From contig BFEA01000986.1 of NCBI GenBank assembly GCA_003427395.1, forward strand, positions 215,376 to 253,394: a stretch of DNA of 38,019 bases, given 5' to 3'. The notes under the pieces were generated by a model that was not told where the DNA came from, ran no database searches, and was given only the letters and a program-made list of their open reading frames with translations. Numbering within the stretch: the stretch's first letter is position 1; the number at the start of each line of letters is the position of its first letter. A program made the translations under genes and the position numbers. Below are positions 30,655 through 38,019 of this stretch, in pieces. The stretch comes from Chara braunii. Taxonomy: Eukaryota; Streptophyta; Charophyceae; Charales; Characeae.

Positions 30655-30965
30655 CATGAAATCTTCGTGTCCGGAATGAACCTGGGTTATCATCATCTTT
30701 GAGCCTTGATTAGGACGTGAGAACTGTTGACATTTTTATGAGCTTCATGCTAATTTTAATTATTCTCATTTGAGTCTCGAACTTCTTGAGGGTAACGGTT
30801 GCTAACTATGATCTATTTTTCCCTTGTGTGGGGTACCACACTGGATCGAGGAAAGAGATTGATGTTATTGACTGGAGAGGATCGAGCTTGATACCAGGTA
30901 TGCCCAATTATCACCCAACACACTGAAAGGAATTGAAAGGAAGAGAGTGAAACGGATCGGGACAG
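30655..30965 (+). other. Untranslated leader of copy B
   Basis: Between primer binding site and first accessory ORF. No coding signal; AT-rich to 30830. Confidence 0.5.
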
Positions 30966-31379
30966 ATGCTGGTCGACGGTGTTCTGAAAGAATTGTCTAA
31001 AATTACTACAAGGGGGATATTTCCTTTCAAATATGAAGCTTGTTGCGGCTATCATTCTTGTGGCTCAACCATCTGCGTAGTGCTGACTCACTTCTTCGAG
31101 GGAGATATATATGATATCCGCACGTATGTCAAGGAGGGAGGCTGCAATGATGGTGAGGATTTTAACTGGTTATGGGAGATCGTGATCCAATTTATCTATG
31201 ATGAAAGAACAGATTTGATAAAGCAAAAGAAGAAAGTGGAATGGGGTATAATGCCAGTAACCTACAAGACTGTTCCAATCCCTCCTATACCTGACAGCTA
31301 TTGTGACGGGAGTAACTGGCTACCGATAATTAACATAGTATTGACAAGAGAGAAAAAAAACGGTGGTCGTGAGAGCTGA
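30966..31379 (+). CDS. Type I accessory domain ORF, copy I-2 (pre-gag)
   Basis: 137 codons, the only type I copy without an internal stop. Helix (DGVLKELSKI), IFPFKYEACCGY, strand TICVVLTHFFEGDIYDIRTY, an acidic stretch and a helix (WEIVIQFIYDERTDLIKQKK), then YKTVPIPPIPDSY and GSNWLPIINIV. Copies I-1, I-3 and I-4 share this plan. It ends artificially: in A8 (31353-31360) the frame changes, and the neighbouring frame continues straight into I-3, so I-2 and I-3 look like parts of one longer protein. Its position between primer binding site and gag matches the extra ORF1 of Ogre-type plant elements; homology to that ORF is untested. Function unknown. Confidence 0.55.
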   Translation: MLVDGVLKELSKITTRGIFPFKYEACCGYHSCGSTICVVLTHFFEGDIYDIRTYVKEGGCNDGEDFNWLWEIVIQFIYDERTDLIKQKKKVEWGIMPVTYKTVPIPPIPDSYCDGSNWLPIINIVLTREKKNGGRES

Positions 31380-31863
31380 AGAGATTTCAGCAGAAGTAAT
31401 CAGACAAAGAACATCAAATTTTGGCAGAGGTTTGGGTCCGAGTCAAGAGAAGATTGAATGTCTCATAAGGTCACTGAATACTCTGAGCAAGAGAGAGGCA
31501 TTTCCATATGAAGTTGTCGGGTATGAGATGGTCGAGAGTGGATGGGAGCAAGAACGATTATATGTACTGACTGTCTATTTCACAGATCTGGATGTATATG
31601 ATGTGAGAATCTATGTTCCAAAAGAGAGAAGCGTTGATGCAGTGTATGGGAGATGCTGGGGATTTGCTGAAGAGGTAGTACTAAGGGAGAAGGAGAGACT
31701 TGAGAGAAAGAACAAATGCTTCACTGGGTCGACTCGATTTGTTGTCTTTGATTGATTTCCAGTCCCTCCTTTACCTGATATCAATCTGTCTAAAAACAAT
31801 TGGTATGCCATGACAAAGTTTGCATGGAAAGTGAAGAGAGTCCAAGAAGAATACTTTAAGTAG
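31361..31863 (+). pseudogene. Type I accessory domain, copy I-3 (pre-gag)
   Basis: Begins in the frame just after the A8 run (TVVVRAEEISAEVIRQRT), with no ATG of its own. Helix (IECLIRSLNTLSKREAFPY), EVVGYEMVES, strand LYVLTVYFTDLDVYDVRIYV, helix (FAEEVVLREKERLERK). A TGA at 31753-31755 then interrupts just before FPVPPLPD and NNWYAMTKFAWKV in the same frame, ending at TAG 31861. It is the clearest partner to I-2. Stops here look like decay rather than domain ends, because the pattern continues in frame behind them. Confidence 0.55.
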
Positions 31864-31865
31864 CC

Positions 31866-32371
31866 AGGATAACTACTGTGAGGGGTAAACTGTATGAGGT
31901 GATAGGGTGTGATAATCCTTTTGTGATCCTGAGATATGAGACTTGTGAGAGAGGGCCCATAATATTTCACATTCCAGTGGTCAAATTCCTGAGCACTAGC
32001 AGCCTGGACGTACGAATTTATGTACCAGCAAGCCTATAAAAGGAAGATGACTACTTGAAGTGTCAGATAGGCGCTTATATTAGTGTCATAAGAACCAAGG
32101 AGTGGCTTGAAAAGCTAAAGAGGAAAGTAACCTGGGGAAAGAAGTAAGACAGTTTGAGAGGCTTCCAGAGTTCTCAATTGCTAAGGGACTTGAAGGCAGG
32201 AGAGATTGGATGCTTCTGTTGGAAGCCATTGCTGAGATTGGTAGAGCACGAGAAAAAAACTCCACTGTGATGATAAAATCCCTACTCCTGAGTACCTTTG
32301 AACACAGATTCGAGGTCCCTCATTATGTCCAACCTGAGATCTACCTTTCAGATGTTACTTATGATGATTAG
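31866..32371 (+). pseudogene. Type I accessory domain, copy I-4 (pre-gag)
   Basis: A third consecutive copy, in a new frame: KLYEVIGCDNPFVILRYE, strand and core SSLDVRIYVP, a TAA after ASL, helix (EWLEKLKRKVTWGK), then a shift near 32140 into the frame FERLPEFSIAKGLEGRRDWM and LLLEAIAEIGRARE. The latter aligns with the P-P-I-P...G-x-x-W-L segment. It continues for another 40 codons (LLLSTFEHRFEVPHYVQPEI) to TAG 32369-32371. Too short for the ORF length cut-off in any one frame; identified by pattern continuity with I-2 and I-3. Confidence 0.45.
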
Positions 32372-32373
32372 CA

Positions 32374-32664
32374 ATGCCCAGTTTGACTGAACCGCTGACA
32401 CTGAAAGTTGTGTTGGAAGGTAGAGAAGTCAAGATAGAGGGGACTCTTCAGATCTCTGATAGAAATCTTTCTACCCTAGATGAGTTTTAGTTTTTGCAGC
32501 CTTTTTTAGATCGCATGAGAGATTCTGCCTTGAGAATTACCACTGACCAGACTAAGATAAGTTATGTGTTAAAGCTGGTAAAACTGGGAACTACTGAGAG
32601 AGTATCATATCACACTTTTCAAGAACGGGTCTCTCTTGCAAGAAGGATCAACAGTGGGCTGTAA
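32374..32664 (+). pseudogene. Type II accessory domain, copy II-3 (pre-gag)
   Basis: From ATG 32374 (MPSLTEPLTLKVVLEGREVK): IEGTLQISDRNLSTLDEF, a TAG at 32488-32490, then in the same frame FLDRMRDSALRITTDQTK, ISYVLKLVKLGTTERVSYH and ERVSLARRINSGL to TAA 32662-32664. It is followed without a spacer, in the same frame, by copy II-4. Seven residues VSLARRI/V are shared at the ends of both. One nonsense mutation separates the halves. Unknown function. Confidence 0.55.
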
Positions 32665-32934
32665 ATGATGCAATTTGACTATGAGATTATAGACTTGACT
32701 CGATACTTTATGATTCGGGGTACTATAAAACGGTATGACAGAAGATTGAGTAGGGATGATGAGAAAGAATTGATTGAAGATTACATTGGAAGGATGAGAA
32801 GGATTGCACTGCCCTTGATCACTACCCAATCGATTATTGCTTATACCNTATATGTACAGAACTCTCAGGGGGTAGAGCAGACAAGAGAAGAGAGAAACGA
32901 GCCTGTATCTCTTGCGAGAAGAGTGAGGGATTAA
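32665..32934 (+). CDS. Type II accessory domain ORF, copy II-4 (pre-gag)
   Basis: 89 codons, open throughout, with one N. Starts MMQFDYEIIDLTRYFMIRGT, then an acidic helix (RDDEKELIEDYIGRMRRIAL), IIAYTLYVQNSQGVEQ-like strand and EPVSLARRVRD. It aligns end to end with II-3 (IRGTIK/IEGTLQ; RMRRIAL/RMRDSAL; PVSLARRV/RVSLARRI). It lies 68 bp upstream of the gag ATG and in a different frame. The tandem arrangement shows that the domain was duplicated within the element. Confidence 0.55.
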   Translation: MMQFDYEIIDLTRYFMIRGTIKRYDRRLSRDDEKELIEDYIGRMRRIALPLITTQSIIAYTXYVQNSQGVEQTREERNEPVSLARRVRD

Positions 32935-33001
32935 AGGGCAGAGAAGAAAAAAGGACAAGAGTCACAAAAAGAGGAATACTTAGGAAAAGTCTATAGTCAA
33001 G

Positions 33002-33670
33002 ATGGCGGGGTGAGCAAGACCAAGTACATCAGTAGGGACCAATGAAGAGGTCTTGGTTGGGGTTATAAGGGAACTGGTCGAGAGAGTGGATAGTATAAAA
33101 GGAGGGTCAGATATTGCAAGAGCAAAAATGTCAGATGAGAGAATTCCCTACTTCAGAGGACCACAGGTTAATAACTTCCTGGACGAGTATGAGTTATTTG
33201 GACTAAGTTATGGCTGGACAGATAAGCAACGGCTTAAGCACCTCCTATCTTATTGTGTTACTAACTCAAGACTGGCAGTTCAAGAATTAATGGAAGGCGC
33301 TACTACTTGGGAAGAAGTCAAGAAAAGACTGAAAAAGGAATTTGAGAAAGATTCAGTTCCGACTACAACTAAGGATTTACTTAACATCAGAAGAGCAAAA
33401 TACGACACTTTTAAAGTTTTTCTTCAGACTTTTATCCGAACAGCAAGAATAATTTCATATTCGGATGAAGCCCAGAGATGCCATATATTTTTGACAAATT
33501 TTACTGACACTGAAAGGCAAACAGTTCTTAATCAAGCTCAGCATTATCCTCTTAGATGGGATGAAATGGTTACAATCATAAGAACCCTACCTACCGTCTC
33601 CCATAAGAAATTGTCACTGGATCAGATTAGTACTTTGGCCAAGGATTGGGAGACTAAGAATGGAATATAG
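33002..33670 (+). pseudogene. gag: Copy B: gag capsid
   Basis: The probable start is ATG 33002 (M-A-G, then a TGA at 33011-33013, then RPSTSVGTNEEVLVGVIREL in the same frame); the uninterrupted part covers 33014-33670. It has the retrotransposon gag capsid pattern: IPYFRGPQVNNFLDEYELFG, W-x-D-x-x-(R/K)-L-x-x-L, TTWEEVKKRLKKEF and the LxxxRRAKYDTFKVFLQTF helix. It forms the virus-like particle. At its end ATGGAATATAG overlaps the stop, and the nucleocapsid part is in the +1 frame. The TGA at codon 4 and the shift make it a pseudogene. Confidence 0.8.
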
Positions 33671-34481
33671 AGAAAGCAATCTGACTGCTGAGAGTGAGGA
33701 AGATGACGACGATGATGATGACAACGAAAATCATGGTAAGAAGGGGGATTCGTCCAGAGCCAAAAGGAATGGGAAGAATGGTGATGGAGGAAACAGGGAG
33801 AGAAGGAAATATGATGAGCGTCCTAAGAGGAGTTTTACTTGCTACTATTGTGGCGAAAGTGGACATACTACCACCTATTTCAAACCTCTTGAGGAGGATG
33901 TAAGGAGTGGGGTGACAAAGAAAGATGCAATGGGCCATGTCTGTGATAGCTCATGGAATAAGTTGGACCCCAGACATCTGGGAGGTATGAGGCTTCTTGC
34001 TCTTAAACATGATGAAAAGATGAAGATTAAGAAGAAGAGAAAGGCCAATGTGAATGTTCATTTCCTCACTGGAGACTTGCCTAATGAATTGGTACAAAGA
34101 GCAGATGACCCCTATACCATGATTGAGTTGTCTCTGCAGTCCTTAACACTGACAGAGTGTGATCCTAGTGAGGCATCAACAAGTGCGTCTCCATTGGGAA
34201 GGAACCCTACTTTTCAGAATCCTTCTAGGTTAGTAGAGTCCTCTTCCAATGAAATGGCTCATCTCCTGGCTAACATGATGTCATTCCATGGTGATCTACC
34301 CCCAGAACTTATCATGGAACCTAGTGTCAGGGTTGGTGAACTGAGGAACCACCAAACCCGTATGACACCTCGAATGATAGAAGAAACGAAAAGAAAGAAG
34401 GCTGAGGAATCACTTATCGACATCCTTGATGATCCTGAACCAGAACGATCACAGGAAAAGAATGAACAGGGGAGAAAATAA
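33660..34481 (+). pseudogene. Copy B: gag nucleocapsid (zinc knuckle) segment
   Basis: 273 codons from ATG 33660, overlapping the capsid stop by 11 bases. An acidic run (SEEDDDDDDDNEN) and a basic region precede a CCHC-type knuckle: C-Y-Y-C-G-E-S-G-H-T-T-T-Y-F, in which the last Cys is replaced by Phe (TTC, one change from TGC), so zinc binding should be lost. The rest is a linker with ELVQRADDPYTMIEL and a charged C-terminus. The knuckle would bind element RNA. It ends at TAA 34479-34481; the protease frame opens at 34466, a -1 relation, but there is no canonical slippery heptamer in the overlap. Confidence 0.75.
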
Positions 34482-35374
34482 ATTTTTTTCTCAAGAGTGA
34501 TTTGGATGATGGGACTGTGATTTCTGATGTAATTGCTAAGATGCTGGAAGAAACGGAAGTGACACTGTCTTTCAAGGAAGCAATGACGCTAGCACCCAAA
34601 CTGAGAGAGGAGTTGAAAAGGCTAATTGAGAAGAAGAAAATGAAAGTTAATTATTTGGGGTCGGTTTTTCCCAACCAAGTGAATAGATCACTGCCCGGTT
34701 GCAAGATGAGATTTGCAACCATGGGTTGTGGGCATCTTACAATTCGGATTAATCAAGTGAAGATTCTAGCCCTAGTAAATTCTGGGGCAGAGATTATACT
34801 TCTTTCACGAAGAACGATGGAAGCCTGTAATTTATCAATTGACAGACCTGCACAAAATGTACTAAGTAATATTGTAGGAGAGCTGTTCGTGGCGTGATTC
34901 ATTGATAATTTACCTATCAAGGTTGGGACAATGATTGTGGAGTTACTAGGTTTTGTAGTACCTGATCTAGATCATAACTATATCTTGGGAACTCCATTCT
35001 TGCATAGGATGGAGGCGGTCCAATTTTTCAGTCATGAAGGGTCATCCTGGATTAGTCTACAGGATCCAGAGATTGCTCAAGAGCAGACCTTTATGGTCGG
35101 TACGAAAAATGACTTTAAGCATCAACTATCTGCTAATACGATCAGAAGGGAGGAATCTGTTGAAAGGGTTAGGAGACTAAAGGAGAAAGGAATACGAGAA
35201 GCAAAAGAAGAGATTTCAGTGGGAATCAATCAAGTTTCGAAAATGATGAAGGCCCCTGGTAAACTCGAGAATGAGGATGGGCAAATTGAAGCCTTCAAGA
35301 AAGCTGTGGAGACTGCTAAGGGAGGAAAGATGGAATTAAGATTTGCATCGACTCACCCTTTTTTAGGAAAATAG
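34466..35374 (+). pseudogene. Copy B: aspartic protease and linker
   Basis: Open in one frame but for a TGA at 34895-34897. N-terminal KEAMTLAPKLREELKRLIEK, then the strand HLTIRINQVKILALVNSGAE. The catalytic D-(S/T)-G is N-S-G (AAT for GAT), so activity should be lost. The C-terminal ILGTPFLHRM is the usual I-L-G-x-P-(F/W)-L of Ty3-type proteases. A charged linker ends at TAG 35372-35374. The RT frame starts before this stop in the -1 frame, linked by the frameshift signal. The protease would cleave the polyproteins in the particle. Confidence 0.8.
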
Positions 35375-35429
35375 TCACTGGGTCAAAAAGAAAGTACAAG
35401 CCCAAGGGGGTGAAGAAAAACCCAGTGGC
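35359..35429 (+). promoter_or_regulatory. -1 ribosomal frameshift signal (protease to RT), copy B
   Basis: Heptamer T-TTT-TTA at 35359-35365 is in the right phase (zero frame CCT TTT TTA GGA AAA TAG). An 8-nt spacer GGAAAATA follows, then a 10-bp stem: GTCACTGGGT (35374-35383) pairs with ACCCAGTGGC (35420-35429), nine Watson-Crick pairs and one G-U, across a 36-nt loop. The zero-frame stop is at 35372-35374; shifting back one base yields RKIVTGSKRKYKPKG and runs into RT. Geometry matches known retroviral -1 sites. Confidence 0.75.
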
Positions 35430-36474
35430 AGTCTTAATAGAGAAAGATTATGATGAAGCATTGAAAAAGGAAAGACAAATTATAAGAGCATTGAGAGCAT
35501 CAGCAAAACTGGAGAATAGGGTCACCAGAGAAAGGTTTGACACAATGAAGATAGGCTCGGATCAGTTTATCCTGCCTAAAGAGAAAGAATATATCTTCAG
35601 GATGTGTCAGGAATTCTCTGGTGCTTTTTCCTTTAATGATGAAGAGAGGGGGCGATTGGACGTGGACATGATCAAGATGGCCAAGATTTGGACAGTTGAC
35701 AATGTTCCATGGAATGATAGACCAACCAAGTATGCCTTGAAGGAAGAGGCAGAGGTTGTGAAGTATCTTGACAAAAAGATTACGTCTAATGTTGTTGAAC
35801 TTGTTGATGGGCCGTATGCTAACCACTGGTTTTGTTTCTGGAAACCAGGGGGCGGACTAAGATGGATACAGAATCTTCAGAAGCTCAATTCTATGACGGT
35901 ACGTGATGCAGGTAGTCTTCCTAATACTAATCTCCTTGCTGAATTTTTTGCTCGTCGATGTATTTATTCTCTAGTTGACCTGTATTCTGGTTATGATCAG
36001 TTCCCCATTGATCCAACTAGCCGGCCGATGACTGCCATGCACACGCCAAGGGGGCTTGTTCAGATGTGTGTGGTACCTCAAGGCTGGACTATCGGGGTAG
36101 CAGTGGTTCAAGGGGATATGATCAAAGTCATGCAGGATATTTCTCCTGAAATAACCAGTCCCTACATTGATGATAATCCTGTAAAAGGACCCTTCATAAG
36201 GGATGAAACTTTGGTCGGAGGAGGAGTCAGAAAGTTTGTCTGGGAGCATGCTGAAGGTGTAAGGATGGTCCTAGAGAGGCTTCGGAAGTATAATATGACT
36301 GCCAGTGGGCCAAAGTCCCTTCTCTTCCAACCAGACGTGATAATCTTGGGCTTAAGATACTTCTCCAAGGGTAGGAGCCCAGATCCCAAGAAGATAGACA
36401 AAATCTTGAATTGGCCTCTGCCTCTCAAAAGAGTGACAGATGTTAGGAGCTTCTTAGGAGTTTGTGGATTCTGA
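35366..36474 (+). pseudogene. Copy B: reverse transcriptase
   Basis: Open in one frame from the shift site to TGA 36472-36474, which replaces the Trp expected in GVCGFWRIF. Ty3/gypsy RT: LKEEAEVVKYLDKKI, NHWFCFWKPGGGLRWIQ, motif A YSLVDLYSGYDQFPID, motif B VVPQGWTIGVAVVQGDM, catalytic YIDDNPVKGP (both Asp present), and the thumb region LGLRYFSKGRSPDPKKI. The connection to RNase H (36475-36601) has two further stops and a frame change. It is the best-preserved RT in the window, but premature termination would remove RNase H and integrase. Nearly identical to copy A where they overlap. Confidence 0.9.
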
Positions 36475-36601
36475 AGGATATTTATTCCTCATTTTGCAGC
36501 CCTTGCAGAGCCTCTGAGAGAAATGGTAAGGTAAGGTGTTAACTTAGCATGGAATGATAAAAGGTAAGCTGCAGCAGAAATGTTGCAAGAAAAACTAAGA
36601 G

Positions 36602-37120
36602 ATGGGAGTACCCTATTATGATGAGGAGGAGACAAGACCTTTCATCATTGAGGCTGATGGAGGACCAGTGGCTCTGAGAGGGATGCTTATTCAGAAAGAT
36701 GAAAATGGGAGAGAAAGACCTCTAAGATTTGAAAGCAGAACCTTTAATTCTACTGAAAGAGGCTACACCCAATTCAAGAAAGAGCTATTGTCAATCATCC
36801 ATAGCCTCAGATGCTTTAGGCACTACGTTTTAGGAAGGAGATTCATCCTGAGAACTGATGCATCTGTTGTGATTGGTACCATTAAAAAACACCAACAGGT
36901 AGATCCAACAGTTAGCACATGGATCGCCTTCATTTGGACATATGATTTTAAGCTGGAAAAAATCCCCACTGAGAAGAACAGAGCGGATGGCTTAAGCTGG
37001 ATTGAGTGGCGAGAAGAAGAAGAAGATGTGAATGGAATAATTGAAGAATCTACCTATGTTGATAATTTCCTTAATGAAAAGGATTATGAGGATTATGAGG
37101 CACCATGCTCCTACATGTGA
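36602..37120 (+). pseudogene. Copy B: RNase H
   Basis: Frame +1 to RT. Catalytic acidic residues are in the expected places: Asp in IIEADGGPVALRG, Glu in YTQFKKELLSIIHSL, Asp in FILRTDASVVIGTI and Asp in KNRADGLSW. RNase H degrades the RNA of the RNA/DNA hybrid during cDNA synthesis. The frame ends at TGA 37118-37120, and in-frame coding-like sequence continues for about 50 more codons (SWEEIPSAYVYESILG, VNAAAVAAHEIGES) before another stop. This whole domain is missing from copy A. Confidence 0.85.
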
Positions 37121-37371
37121 AGTCTGTGGCCAGAAGAGAGAGACAGTTGGGAAGAAATCCCAAGTGCATACGTTTATGAATCGATTCTTGGGATAGAGGA
37201 AGAAGAAGAACCGAACGATTGGCATGCTAGAGTTAATGCAGCAGCAGTGGCTGCTCATGAGATTGGGGAAAGTTAAGGTTCAAAAGAAGAAGAAGAGAGT
37301 GAAAAGAAGGAAGAAAAATATTTTTCTTCTTTGAGGAGTATGATGAAAATTATCAAGAGATTGGGAGAAAG

Positions 37372-38019
37372 ATGGAAAAGGAGCAGCTAAAAGAATATTA
37401 CTGTAAAGATTCAAGGAAGAAATTCAAACTAAAAAGAGGACATCTCTTTGTGGACGGTAAGGGAGGCATACCTTCACTAAGAGTGGTCTATGGTAAAGAG
37501 AGGCAGCTAGAGGTAATCGCTGCTCTACATGAGTGGATTGCCGATGGCCACAGGGCTGCTGAGGCTACCTACTGCAAGACTGTCAAACTCTACTTCTGGC
37601 CTGGCATGAGAGACATGATTTTCAGATACTGTAAATCGTGTATCTTATGTGAGAAGAGATCTACCACGAGGATGATTGAGCCTCTATTCCCTACAATCCT
37701 AGTAGAGCCATGTAGAAGAGTTCATCAAGAGTTCATCAAAATCTCATCATTATGCCTCCAGGCAAGGGAGGGATGAGATACATACTAAACATGAGAGATA
37801 ATTTCTCTGGATACGTTGAGGCAAAAACTCTTAAAAGGAAGACAGCCGAGCAAATGGCTGATTGGATAGAGGAAGTCTATCTCAGGTATCCTTTTATTAG
37901 AGAATTTATCTCAGACAGAGGATCAGAATTCATAAATGAGGTTGTCAGAAGAATTACACTCAGATTGGGTGTCAGAATTCGGTATGTGACTACTTACCAT
38001 CCTCAAGCGAATGCCCCTG
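37372..38019 (+). pseudogene. Copy B: integrase (frameshifted, cut by window end)
   Basis: The zinc-finger part is complete: His in ALHEW, His in DGHRA, then WPGMRDMIFRYCKSCILCEK supplying both Cys. An exact 11-bp tandem duplication (AGAGTTCATCA at 37717-37727 and 37728-37738) then breaks the frame, and the first catalytic Asp codon reads AAT (Asn) where copy A has GAT. Beyond it, another frame resumes with YILNMRDNFSGYVEAKTL and ISDRGSEF (second Asp) and runs to the window edge, just before the catalytic Glu. Integrase would insert the cDNA; this copy is inactive. Confidence 0.88.

Noticed and set aside
29736-32664. Stop codon reassignment as explanation for in-frame stops in the accessory domains
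   Set aside because: All three stop codons (TAA, TAG, TGA) occur as interruptions, and copies A and B also carry indels. Ordinary decay explains them.
34466-34481. A second canonical -1 frameshift site between nucleocapsid and protease
   Set aside because: The frame relation is -1, but the 16-base overlap has no X-XXY-YYZ heptamer in phase.

Overview
This window is repeat-dominated eukaryotic nuclear DNA. It has no operons, no bacterial-type genes and no convincing intact host gene. It holds pieces of at least three LTR retrotransposons, three non-autonomous elements with hAT-like ends, many micro- and minisatellites, and runs of N typical of a draft assembly. Gene content fits a green plant or streptophyte alga. 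The antisense gag protein (Q/A/E-rich coiled coil followed by a protease-like segment) resembles retroelement proteins I associate with Chara, but that is recollection and cannot be checked here.

Layout. 1-950: purine-rich simple repeats and GC-rich DNA. 950-4760: antisense decayed coding-like DNA, split by a 1,306-bp hAT-like element (2465-3770) with a perfect 8-bp target duplication. 4760-6600: unassigned, with one Pro/Gln/Ser-rich open stretch. 6690-7500 and 11480-12060: two inverted copies of one repeat, bracketing an AT-rich tandem repeat split by two more hAT-like elements (7665-9501 and 10016-10704). 12060-14190: no gene seen. 14190-16260: 3' LTR (TATA box, 47-bp minisatellite), polypurine tract, broken protease/gag, and a TGACGTGGCAC tandem array, all antisense.

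16788-19181 (copy A) and 30637-38019 (copy B) are two nearly identical Ty3/gypsy copies on the plus strand. Copy B runs: tRNA-Asp-like primer binding site, five accessory ORF modules, gag capsid, zinc knuckle, protease, RT, RNase H, integrase; the window end cuts it. Copy A is 5' truncated and has an exact 1,263-bp (421-codon) internal deletion joining RT to integrase. Both copies are dead, with stops, frameshifts and lost catalytic residues.

Two observations stand out. (1) The protease-to-RT junction in both copies is a textbook -1 ribosomal frameshift signal: TTTTTTA in phase, an 8-nt spacer and a 10-bp stem. (2) Upstream of gag in copy B, and again at 27.6-30.0 kb and perhaps 23.8 kb, lie repeated paralogous copies of two small protein domains (called type I and type II here) that I cannot assign to any known family. 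They appear to have formed one long reading frame preceding gag, in the position of the extra ORF1 of plant Ogre-type elements.
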